A stretch of 64,000 nt of DNA from Blasia pusilla (Eukaryota > Marchantiophyta > Marchantiopsida > Blasiales). Of this stretch, positions 12,097 through 25,475 are shown piece by piece. The stretch covers positions 2,294,001 through 2,358,000 of the forward strand of contig CM114272.1 of NCBI GenBank assembly GCA_050084515.1. The letters are read 5' to 3'. A program made the translations under genes and the position numbers. The notes beneath the pieces were generated by a model, which saw nothing but the letters and a program-made list of their open reading frames with translations, was not told the origin of the DNA and made no database searches. Every line of letters starts with the position of its first letter. Position 1 is the stretch's first letter.

Positions 12097-15075
12097 ATTG
12101 TGCACATAATGAGTCAGGTTGAAGTAAACAATGGATTAACTTTGACCTATAAAGAAGTGCGAATCCTTGGGCACGTAGAACTAGGTCAGGTCAAATGTTT
12201 AGTGTCTCACGTGGGATCATGATCTTAAGGTTGGAATCTAAGGGACTTAGAAAGCGAATCCTAAAGGTGCAAATACATGAGGAATGAACATGTCCTTATT
12301 AAATACAATAGAGTACCAAGCAAGTGGTTAAGGTGAATAAGTCTACCAACATAAAAGGTCTACTTCGAATCTCCTCCCAAACTAAACCAAATGATTTTTC
12401 ATTCCTCAACTACTTAGTACTTGATTGTTCCTTTGTCAACTATTTGATTAAAATACCAATAAGGTCCCAACTAGTTTTTAGTTTTATTTCTCTTTGTACT
12501 TTTTTTTCAAGGAAAGTACATGCATGGAGTGATTTTGGGGGATTTTCTTAAATCACTTTTCAAGACTCTTTCTTCTCCACTTATCAAAAGAGAAATTTTC
12601 CCAATCAACTTTTTTTGGAGAATTTCCAAATTTACTTCTGAAATTTCAAATTTTCAAATGTTTTCATTCGGTTACCAAAGAATATTGATGCTAATTGGGC
12701 CATGCATACCAAACCATGACACATTTATCGAATTACCAACTAGTAAGGAAAGCAAGTCATAAAAATACACCATCTAAAAATAGTTAAAATCCATTATTTA
12801 GATAGATGATGATCTTTGTGGGAAAAAAGTTAAGCATATGGCATGATGATAATGATTGTACATATGTATGCTATTAAAGAAAAAACATTATTTTTAAAGG
12901 AAAGTTTATTTTGGAGAATGTTCTTCTGTTTTTATCGTCCTAGTTTACATTCTAGAAATGGTAGAGGAGGTTATAAGTGGTAGATACAATGATTCAATTT
13001 TCCATCTTGGGAAGTGGGGATTATATATATATATATGCGTTTCGATCTATGTAACCCTATAAATCAGATATCAAAGGGTTATGTGGTGAGCCAACGTAGA
13101 AAAAATGAGAATAGACCAAAGGAAACTTATAGAAAAAATTATTACTGATATAGTCTAATAGGCTAGCAGCCAGAGTTGGAGCTAGAGAGGCTAATGTTGG
13201 TGAACCGCAAACTAGATGAAGCCATGTATATTACACCCTTTTTCTCTTCTCCCCTACTTGTAATCCACTCAATCTAGGACTCAAAGAATCACAATCCTTA
13301 ATGATATTTTGATTCTAGTTAGCTTGGTAAAAGAATTTCAAATTTGGAGGTTGGAAGATCGTGAACTTGAGTAACTTTTTCCCATATTTACTCCAATAGT
13401 AAGATGGAAATAAATTAAAAAAATTCTAAGCCAAAACACATATCACTTTAAGATCGTAGAAATATGCTTCCTTGAAGAAATCAAAGTTTTTCTCAAGTGC
13501 GATAATAACTTGGAAAAGATTATTTGCATATATGTTAAAAATCATATCGTTATTTTTCAACTTAATGCCACCAAAAATAGTCTCATGATATTTAGTCTCA
13601 CATTTACGATCTCAATTTCCTATGGATGGCCAATACACTAAAAATAATATGACCCTCAAACCTCTTGTATTATAGTCGTAATAGACTTGTCCATATTTTC
13701 CAGTTTATATAAGATGAGATTGAAATATTCAAAATAATTATAGCGAGGATAAATGGTGATACTTTATTCCACACAAACATAGTATTTGCTCTTGACGTTG
13801 TCTACACTTGGTTAATATAATTATCACAATACTTCAAATTCTATGCTTTGTAAGTTATAAGTTGTAACATCATTACTGTAATTGTTGCTAAAAAATATTA
13901 TGTTGATGAGCTCAAAATTTACTTAATTTTTTTCATTTTCATAAACCAATGACCTAGATTAAATTCTCTCATGTGAAAAAAAATAATTCACTTCACTATA
14001 TTTAACAAGGTGCCTAAGGATGAAAAATTGACACAAAAATTATTCACACAAATTCTCAAAAATTATAAGAAACTCTTAATTTCTCAGTAAGTTAAGATTG
14101 AATGTTAATAGATGTAGATTTAGATGGCAAGTAATTGCAATTGAGTCAAACCAAAAATCTCAAAAATCATGTTATTCTAGATTTTGGAATAAGTTTGTAG
14201 TATGATCCAATTAATTCGATTGGGGAAACCACTACTATCTCTATATATGAAGTGAATATAATTTAGGTGAAATAATCTAGATTAGCATGCATCATCTGAA
14301 GTTAAGTTTGAAAATATTGAAGGTAGTAAGCTCTAATCATGACATGCATTATATTTGCGGATATATCATAGAAGCATACCAACGAATGTGAATGCAAAAA
14401 TTTATACCAAAATAACGTAAAAAATGGATGGATCTTTATAATTTGCAATGGAAATGGTTTGCGTGCTTTGCTTTTATAAGAAAGAAATGATTAGGCTCAC
14501 TTTCTCCTTGATGATCATAGGATGAATAAGAAATTTTCTCCTCTAGTAAATGAGATAACAATCATTTGTAGTCATAGTAATGTTTATTTATTTATTTTCT
14601 TTTAACAACTTTAGGCCTTTATTACAACACATGTAAGCCATCCCCACAAAAGAAAAGAAAAGAAAAGTAAAGTAAAGTAAAGGCAAGACAAGATGAAAGA
14701 TTTTTTTTTAAGAGTTCCACCATTAGTTGGGCTATGAGATCAAAAGTCAAAATTAAAAAAGTCAAAATCTTGATACGTGGGATCCTTGAATAAAATTTCT
14801 TACCATATGCATGAAAATGTTTGGATTAATTCTTAACTTTTTAAAAAAAGAGCTTTTATTTAACTTTTATGACAAAGTTTTAACTCAAAGATAACCGAAT
14901 AAATATACTTAGAAGTTCTTCCTAGAGTTCAAGAATATATCCTTAAGAAACTAGTGAATTGGATGCAAATTTGAGGTGAGAAGAAATAAAAATATTCAAG
15001 GCCACACAATATTATGCCACACAATATTTTCTAAGCTCTGAGTACTCTTTAGTACTTTGGGTTTAGAGATCTTCC
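12097..15075. other. Intergenic DNA, simple repeats only
   Basis: AT-rich, with a (TA)n run at 13023-13036 and an AAAAG/TAAAG microsatellite at 14651-14682. No gene was recognised. Confidence 0.3.
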
Positions 15076-15103
15076 TTGACCATAAGAGATCTCTTATGGT
15101 CAA
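15076..15103. repeat. Perfect 28-bp palindrome
   Basis: Arms of 14 bp (TTGACCATAAGAGA) are joined without a spacer, with AGATCT at the centre. It lies in AT-rich intergenic DNA. Confidence 0.9.
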
Positions 15104-15599
15104 AGATGAGCTAGACCATAATTAGCTACAAGGTTATCTATCCAATGCTTAGCAATGAATGGATCTCCTCGGCCCATTCACAAAAGGGTGTCCAACCCAT
15201 GAACGCCAATTGAATTGTCTATTCAATATTTAGTAGTGAATTGGTCTCCGCCATATAGAGAATACTCAATACCATCTTTCAATGTTGGAAATTTTTTCAT
15301 GTTGTTATTTTCCTTTTTCTCCAAATCCATGGTTATCTTTCTGAGAGATTTCTTATTTGATTTTTTTAATATCTTCCATATTTAATATTTTCTCCTTCTT
15401 CACATATGATGGTGAGAATTTTTCAACTCGAATATTAACTTATATATTTTTCATAAGAATGTAGTTCAATTCATCATATATCCATTACATACTTGAGGAT
15501 TTTATGGATGGTGATAAATTCCAAAATTTCTAAATAATATGGTTGCTTTTAGCACTTCGATGAGATTGTTCCCATATTTCTGTATTATGTCATTAAAAG
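15104..15599. other. Intergenic DNA, nothing recognised
   Basis: AT-rich. The word GGCCACACAATAT at 15000 and 16010 hints at a small local repeat. Confidence 0.3.
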
Positions 15600-16899
15600 T
15601 AATAAATGGGAAGAGTGCTATTTTGGAGTTAAATAATAAGAAAGTATACGCTAGAACAAATAGAAAGATATATAGCTTTGTAGTTTAGTATGTTGGCTAT
15701 ACATATGTGGTAATTTTTAGTAAAAATATTTATGTATAGCACCTAATCATTGAGGGAGTTATTGAGGCATTTACTTACTCTTTTTCAATATTCTTCTTGC
15801 TTTTTTTAGAAGGTTGGCAATGAACCGTGTGATTGAAATGAAATCCTACATGTCTTATGAGTCCCTTCTTGCCTTTGGTGTTAGTTGTTCAATCTAGCTT
15901 ACGTAGAGATATCCAACTATTTCCATTATGAAGGGAAGAGGCCCTTCATTTATGCTTCTCTCATATTAGGGCCATGTCTCCTTGTTTATTGTCATTAATA
16001 TTGTGTGGCCACACAATATATCCTCGTGAATAACCTTATATATGGGAAAATCCTTCAAAAATAGAAGAAGAGCACATGAAAGCCAAAAAAGACTAAGAAG
16101 CCATATCTTCGATGGACTTTTTTTGTATAGAGGTGGAGGACTTGGGCGCCCCAAAAATTAAAGTGGAAATTGATGGGCAAACAACCCAATAGGTCCCTAG
16201 TGCTTCCATAAGCGGGACCAATATTATGACTGAGCATAATACGTATTTCTTGGGCTTCATAAAATTTGAGATGACGGATAAGTATATTTTCTTCACCAAT
16301 CAATCGCCGAAGAGGCCATTGGGACAATTCTAAGGAGTCTTGACAATGATTGGAGTGTTTCCTTTTATATTCGATTAGTTGGTCCTCCAACCCCTCACAG
16401 AAATGGGGTACCCCTTCCTTATCAACCAACCATAACTACATGGGGCGTAGGTCATGGTAAACTAGAAGCCCATGCTCTTTACATTTTGGTCAACATAGAG
16501 TCCGGACTAGAAGACGATCAAGATTTTGTGGAAATCTCTCCCACCCCAAGGAGAAATATCCCAACAATTGAAGGATATTGAAGAGAGTGAAGACTCTTCG
16601 TTTGAAGTCACTTGCCACTATCTAGAATGTTATCAGGTGAACGAGGACGAGGACCAAAGTCCAACCCAATAACAATCACTCAAGGATGGGTTAGGTTTTT
16701 TTCTCTTACCACTTTAAAGAAAGAATGGTGAATGCCAAGGGCTAGAAGGAAATAAAAGTTACACCTACCAAGATATTGCACTTATCTAAAGATCTCTCAG
16801 AAGAACCATGTAAGTAGTATAGTGCATTGTTGTCTGATTATTTAGGTGTCTTCACATTCACCATGGATGAAATGAAATGCATTTCTCCTCTATATGGGG
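15600..16899. other. Possible element remnant, unrecognised ORFs
   Basis: A 124-codon minus ORF (16055-16429) and plus-strand coding-like patches (LEAHALYILVNIESGLEDDQ near 16460, then FEVTCHYLECYQVNEDEDQS near 16605 in another frame) suggest decayed coding sequence. No domain was recognised. It may belong to the adjacent gag-bearing region. Confidence 0.25.
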
Positions 16900-19010
16900 A
16901 ACACAAGCTATATCTAAAACTTGATGTTGTTTCGATGCGTGTGCAGGTAAGAAAAATATGGGCAAGAGTATTTACTAGATTTCATAGTATGTTGTAAACC
17001 TCCAAGATGGATGGCAAAGTAAGAGTTTTTCCCATACTTGGTAACTTTGTTAGGTGTAGCTAGAATGGTGACAAAGACTTTCCTTGCGACTTGTCTTCTT
17101 GCAATAGTATTTGGACCTTGGCTTCCACATCTTTGTGAGAGCACTTTGGTTCATTTTTATCGAACGCTAGGACAATAGCTCCTTTTAGGATAGCCTTCCC
17201 TACTCTGAAGGTGTCCTTTTTTGGACTAGCTTTATGTTGCCACCTTTCTTTGGATTTCCCTTTTCTTGAGTTTTCTCTTTTTCCTTCATCTTGGACCATG
17301 TTTGGACATAAACCCTTAGGCTCCGTCGTAGTGGAGTGTCTGGAGCCTAAGGTAAGCAAGAAAGTTGAGCCCTTCCAACAATTGACACATAAGGGTTCAA
17401 GCCCACTAGACTCTTTGGATAAGGGCAATTATTCACCCAGTGGTTTGGATCCATTGTTCCACAATTGTAGCAACTCTCTCTTTTCATTGGTGCAAGGGCT
17501 TTTGCTCCCCAAAATTTAGCCAATTTTTTGGTAGAATCCACTTAATATGAGGTTGGGTAGGCAAGGGAATTGATTGTAAAGCAACATTCCTCCCATCGGC
17601 TCACCTCTACCAATCCTTCTTCTTTCCTTTGTTCCTCTTGGATCCAACAAATATCCCTCATTGCGAAGTACTCCCACGCCATATGTCTTGGTTTCCATAA
17701 GACAAACACCATATGTTGGGCCTTAGTACCCCAAGATAACTTTACGGGTCTTACTACCAAGACAAATGGAATTTTGAGTCTGAGAATTTTCGTGCTAGTT
17801 TTTCTACATTTTTCTTTGGGGTGTTTTCCTTTTTCTTCCTCAATGGACTTGGCAAATCTCAGATGGCCAAGTATTGGTGCTTTTTGGATGACACCTTCTT
17901 GCATTGTGTCCGGATTGATGGTTCTTTGTTTGCTTGCTCTTCTTCCCCGTGCATTTCTTCTTGTTGCTCAAGCTATGTATCTTTAAGAAAGAAGTATCTT
18001 TGTTAGATTTTGATGAAGAGGTCTCATTCCACAAAGCCAAAGAATCAAGACCTCTCCAAAGACAAGGATCTAGCTCATTGGTGTTTCCTTCTTCTGGTTC
18101 TTTGTGATTTTTGAAAGGCCTCATAACTTCATAAGCCTTTGAAACCTTTGGCTATCCCACTGGACTTCACAACACTAACAATCTATCTCCTTTGGTAGGA
18201 CCAAAAAGAACCAATCGATTGAGTAGGAGACAATTGTGCGCTCCAACTTCAATTCTCAACTACATTACGAAACCTTTGGGTGTACTCCCTTAAAGTTTCC
18301 ATTTTCTTGCGCATAAGATTTGGCATTTCCACAAGGATCCTATCTTCAAACTCCAAGTCCCAAAATTATTTTAGGAACGCCTCAAAAAGTGTAGGCCACG
18401 TTTCCTTTTTGGCTGATTTGCACCGATCCCTTTGTACAATTGGTTGCCCCGCTTCTTCAAAAGTCCTAGAAAGACTCAAAGAAAGTCCTCTTCCCTACCT
18501 CCCCCATTGGCCTTTGCCACATGAAAACCTTAAGGATGAAATGTTCCACTTCCTCTCTTTGGCTCTACACAAAAGTAGAATACCTTGGGAGGGTCTTTTG
18601 CAAATACACCATCAAGTCTAGCTTAGGACGTCTCCAACGTGGGGCTAACTTGACCGGAAGGATCAAGGAGGTAGAGGTTTTCTCCATCTTCCAATCTGCT
18701 TTTCAAGAGGGGGAAAGAGTGGTTCTTCCTCTTTATTTGGGAAGGTTTTCCAAGAGTCTTCATCCAAAGAACCCACCGTGTTTGAAAAAGATTAGGTCTT
18801 TAGAGACGTGCTTGCAAGCTTCTTTCCATTATTATGCTCCTTCTGCAACCCTAAACCCTAAATGCAACCGCCCCCTTTGGCAAAATTTTTTGAACCTTCT
18901 TAGTGGTTTCCACCATTGCACCCTTTGCTCCTCTTCCTCACACTGCTTAAGTCTTTTTTTCAAGGCGTTAGTTACGTGTTTCACAGGCCATAGGCCTTTC
19001 TAGCCTCATT
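16900..19010 (-). pseudogene. Decayed retroelement gag with zinc knuckle
   Basis: Read on the minus strand, 18420-18250 gives a retrotransposon gag-like segment (WPTLFEAFLK, then a stop, then FWDLEFEDRILVEMP, METLREYTQRFRN), interrupted by TAA. Further on, 17472-17418 encodes a nucleic-acid-binding knuckle CYNCGTMDPNHWVNNC, which is CX2CX6HX4C rather than the usual CX2CX4HX4C. Lys-rich sequence follows (17060-17430). Multiple stops and frameshifts break it, and no protease or reverse transcriptase was recognised next to it. It is a gag-only or truncated LTR-retroelement relic. Confidence 0.6.
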
Positions 19011-19631
19011 GAGGTGCAAGTAATTGTCTAGTTTTTTGTCAAACTCTTCCACCCACATGTCCACATTCCTTACAATTTGAAGATATAGTTGTTACTTTTG
19101 TGAGACATACCTATCATGGATATGATTCTGGATTAACTCCACCAAAATTTTTAGGCATCCTAATACGAAGGCAACACACAAATTAAACATAGGGTTCTAG
19201 AACCACTCTCGGAGCAAATAATATAGAGAGGAGATATTGATGAAGGTAAATGGGAAAAGAGTCTCAAGGGGCTCGCTTCTTTAGTAACTCTCTTTTTCTT
19301 TTATTGATTCTATCTTTTTTCTTCAAAGAGCACTCATTCTTTCTCAGTATGACTTGCTTCCCCATTGACTCATTACTTCAACTCTTCCTCCAACGCCTCT
19401 AAGTACTTAATGACAGCTAAATAAAATTGGCGTTCATGGGTTAGACATCATTTACTAGTAGGTTCTATGAATAATTGAAGAAGCTTCTCAAACCAACCTA
19501 GAATACGAGCTACATATAGATTGTAATTAGCCTCTTTGTACCATTCTTTAAGAGGATAGTACGAAGATGATAAGCTCAAAGGTTAAGGGTTAGTGAGATG
19601 TGGGTGGGAGTAGGGCCTTATTGTTGGACGT
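19011..19631. other. Intergenic DNA, nothing recognised
   Basis: It may still be part of the gag-bearing relic to the left. No feature was identified. Confidence 0.25.
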
Positions 19632-21879
<2,248 letters not shown>

Positions 21880-22745
21880 AGATAATCAAAATTATGATTA
21901 TGATGTTCTTGCAGTCATAAATGAGAAAAGGACATCAAAGAAGGTTGCTATGAAGAAGGTTGTGACAACAAAGACTCTCACGAGTTCTATCAAGTCATAT
22001 TTGGAGTTGGGACCATTGTGATGAGCCATAAGTGAATAACAAATGAGCTTGATGTAGGTGGTATGTTGGCTCTTGTTGAAAGTGTGAAACCAACTAAGGA
22101 TAGATTGTGTGAGAAGTCTAAGTATTCATGGAGTCTATGAGTAAGCCTATCAGCAAATCACCTCCCCTCTCTTTGAATTCCTTTATCTCCAAGACAATCA
22201 TGACTGGTTGTTGAATTCTGACAAAGTGTTGGAAATGATGATGAGAGTCTTGGATTAAGAGCCCTTAATCTTTTCATCTATTGAGAAGTGTGACCCTTCA
22301 CTCCTTAAGTGCATTTTAGTCACTCCTCGTGCAAGTTTTGGGGGAATAGTTTTCTTTCGTCTCTACCCTTGAAAATGTTCAAGCACATTCTTGTGGATAA
22401 GCCGCTAGCCACGTATGACGGAAAGTGTACTTTTGTGTTGCCTCCACTTATTGGTCCTGCTTAGAAGAAAGATTGAGAACGCTTGAAGGGTATGGACAGA
22501 AAATCCAATTGTCATCGATGGTGCAGACTACAACGCACGAGTGCCTCAATCCCAGGTGGTCCTTGGATTGTGTCTTGTCGCCAATGTGTTGGAGCCTGGG
22601 AGTGTAGAAGTCTTGGTTGCCCATTCCTACAGCGGAATGGGGAAGTCAATACCTCACAATTTCCTCCAAAAAATGCAGAAACTTTGTATGCGGTTGATGT
22701 GACCATACCGCCATGCAAGGTTGCACGTGGGCAAAGTGCATTGAT
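21880..22745 (+). pseudogene. Mobile-element ORF relic with a Cys-rich module
   Basis: Plus-strand sequence reads as coding in patches, for example VINEKRTSKKVAMKKVVTT near 21905 and HILVDKPLATYDGKCTF near 22390, broken by stops and frameshifts. The best patch (from 22483) carries a cysteine cluster around CVGAWECRSLGCPFLQ followed by NTSQF and a later Cys. This layout resembles zinc-binding modules seen in some transposable-element ORFs; the resemblance is from memory and weak. The open frame runs on into the GC repeat after 22745 but that part is not coding. Confidence 0.4.
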
Positions 22746-23080
22746 GTCCGTGCGGGCTATACGGGCCCACATAGTCGTGGCCTCAACCCGAGCCCGCGCC
22801 ACCCAAAATAGGCAACCCTTTTTTGGCCAGTGCGCATTATGCTGGTGCTCGTTTCTCCGCCCAATCTGTAGCCCGCATCGTAGACAAGTTGGGCCCGCGT
22901 CGACCCCCACCTTGCCCGCGCTCCGAAAGCCCACGCATAGCTTGCTTGAGCCCACGCCTAGCCCGCCAAGGTCCGCACCCAACCTGCGTCGTCCGAGCCG
23001 TCACGCGCTCCGTCCAACCCAAAGCCCACGTCAACTAAGTTGTCGCCCGCATCGTCTGAGTTGTAGCCCGCCCTATTAGC
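22745..23080. repeat. GC-rich degenerate GCCCGC repeat, left copy
   Basis: This is a dense run of GCCCGC, GCCCAC and GGGCCC words, GC-rich and CpG-rich, embedded in AT-rich DNA. Words such as AGCCCGCATCG recur in the larger array at 27560-28300 in the same orientation. The open frames on both strands here arise from base composition. Confidence 0.65.
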
Positions 23081-23914
23081 CCCTGCCAATTCCAGCGAAT
23101 CGGATGGCGGCACATGAAAATTTGTGAAAATCCCGGTTAGCCGGCCGGTCTGTGGCTTGCTTCCCCGAATCCCGAATTGCCATGTGGCATGGTGGGGTTG
23201 GCTGGGCCAATTTTCGAACCTCCTCCCACCCTCCTCTCTCCTCCCATTCCTCATTTTGGTATAAACCCATAAATTTTGGGCCCAAAAGTAGGCTCAAAAA
23301 ACCTTATAGGGAAGGGGTTTGGGGCTAATTAACCCCAATTATCCCTCATTTCCATGATTTATCTCATTTTTTGCATTTTCTTTGAGTGTTTTTTGGATTA
23401 GGCTCCAAATTTGATTGGTTCCTTGAGAGCTACGGGCTTGCAAGAGTTCTAGGAATTTTGGAGAAATCTATTGCGTGCCTTTTGGGGGTTGTTGGATTTT
23501 GTTTGGGACATACTTGGATATTTGCCCTCCTTGTTGTGTCCTAAACAAACCCCAATTGACTCCACATTAGGTGAGAGGTTTCCAATGTGGAAATCTATTG
23601 TGTCACTAAACTTGTTTGGTGATTTTGAGATTTTTGATTCACAAACTCGAGTTGTAGATTTTTTTCATTGATTCCCTGAGCACATTTGGGATGTGGAGGT
23701 GGTCAAGGAACCTTATCTAAACATGCATACATTCCTTTTGAGTGACCTACCTAAGCCAAAACCCCATTCCTCCATTCGCACGCATGAGCAATTACTCGAG
23801 CCATTGTCTTAGTATCTCATATCATTTTATTTTCGGTACTTCCTTCTCTCAGCACATACTATTTTTTCGTTGGTTTTTTTCTAAGGAGATTTTCTTATCC
23901 TTCATCCTAGCAAA
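23081..23914 (+). other. Possible leader/promoter of the kinase-bearing relic
   Basis: No coding sequence was recognised between the GC repeat and the first ATG at 23915. A TATAAA-like box in GGTATAAACCC lies near 23261, and T-rich, leader-like sequence follows at 23340-23650. A promoter role is inferred from position only. Confidence 0.3.
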
Positions 23915-25276
23915 ATGTCTTGTGGGGCTGGGTCTTCAAGAGCAAGAGATAATCGAAATGAGACCAATGATAGTGCCAAGAGGCCAAGAGTGAATTCCAT
24001 GAATTAATTCAACATGGCTATAAGAGAGGCCTGGTTACGTTAGAGAACAGATGATCCTACATTTCGAGGGGTATGGATGGTTTCCATGACTACACTTTGG
24101 AATTGCAAAGATTGGCTAGGAGAGTTTCAAAGATATTTCACTGGGAAGTGGATGTCAAAGAGGCCAATAGGTTAAGTAAATTTTATGGCCAACAAGGTGT
24201 TCACCTTGAGAGAGTGTATGCCAATCTCAAGGCATTCAAGAATGAGCAACCGAATGTTGTAGAGACCACTCTCATTGAAAGGTTCAGTGTTGAGTTAAGA
24301 AATGCTCAACGTCTTTTCAAGGGACGTAGTACTTTCGTAGGTCAAAATTTGATGTTCCATATGGAATTACATGGATTTTTTACAAGAACTTGGTGGTAGG
24401 AAATGATCCAGAGGATATTGTGGGATTAGGTTTGCACGAAATAGTGTACCGATGTAAAATAACCAAACCCTTGCCTTTTATGAAGATATTTACTATTGCC
24501 TTAAGGTATTTAAGGAATCATATTGATTATATTCAAGAAAATTGATGATGCGCGAGGAGATCTTTGCAACTATTTAAAATCAAGGTTTTGTTCCCATTGT
24601 GGGAAGGTTGATCGAGGATCCGCCACGTTGCATCTATCCATATTGGAATGGTGGGCACCTTGAAAATTGGTTGCGAGCATGCCATACCATGAAGAATGGA
24701 GGGGCTAATTTAGGAGAGTTGGAAAAGATCATATGTCTTGCGATGACAGCTAGTGTTGTCGTGCTAGTGGTTGCCCTTCTTGGTACCATGGAGGTTGTCC
24801 ACAAGCGTGGGGTTTTTCACACCAAACTTCATACGCGGAACATTTTCATTTATTTTGGAGCTAATTTTTCCCCATACAGCGAGGTTGGAGATTAGGGAAA
24901 TGCTTTGTGGGACGATGAGTGCTTACTATCATCTCATAGATGGCGGCAACATGAACAAGGAAATCATGTTGTGCACACAGTACCAGAGTTGACAGCGGGG
25001 CCTAAGAATCTCCCTTCTAGCATAGCCAGTGAAATCTGTGCCCTAGGGATGGTTGTGAAAAATCTGAATTGTGTGACATACAACCTCGCTGTCCGAGATG
25101 CCCACGCAAATGTGAGATTTACTTACTTGGAAAGGATTCAAAAGTGGGTATTAACTCCGAATCCCTGTGATCGCAAAAGCTTAGAGTATCTTATTGCATA
25201 TATCAGAGCAAATGCCAAAATATTAGGTGTAGACAATGTAGATTCAACATTAACTCCAGTTACCACGATGATGTGA
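23915..25276 (+). pseudogene. Decayed ORF with a protein-kinase-like domain
   Basis: Coding-like sequence starts with ATG at 23915 (MSCGAGSSRARDN), moves through three frames and has several stops, so it cannot make a full protein now. After an unrecognised segment (24073-24399) a kinase domain follows in order: a beta3-like PFMKIF with candidate Lys codon at 24483, an alphaC-like MMREE at 24545, a hinge-like YPYWNGGHLENWL from 24635, a catalytic-loop-like HTKLHTRNIF from 24818, a DFG-equivalent Asp (GAT 24890) followed by TAG at 24893-24895 where DWG would be expected, an APE-like VPEL at 24980, ALGMVV at 25040 (subdomain IX) and NPCDRKS at 25160 (subdomain XI). The catalytic Asp position reads Lys (HTKL rather than HRDL), so the ancestor may have been a pseudokinase or this copy has mutated. 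It lies inside transposon-rich DNA with a coiled-coil ORF relic just downstream. The family is not recognised. Confidence 0.7.
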
Positions 25277-25475
25277 ATGTAAATACGTTTGTGGATTGTA
25301 AATATTTTCATGAGAAGTGGAAGACTTCATCGGAAAGAAGTCAATTTTGTGACTCTGAATGTTTGCAAATGATTAAGTTTGGTTGATCGATGGATGTATC
25401 CAAATGTCATCATGTCACTATTATTGGAATCTTTTCTAAACCACTATTTTCTTTTGGATTTTTGTTAAAGATAAG

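Noticed and set aside
16055-16429. 124-codon minus ORF as a gene
   Set aside because: No domain, ends in hydrophobic low-complexity residues, and sits in decayed element DNA.
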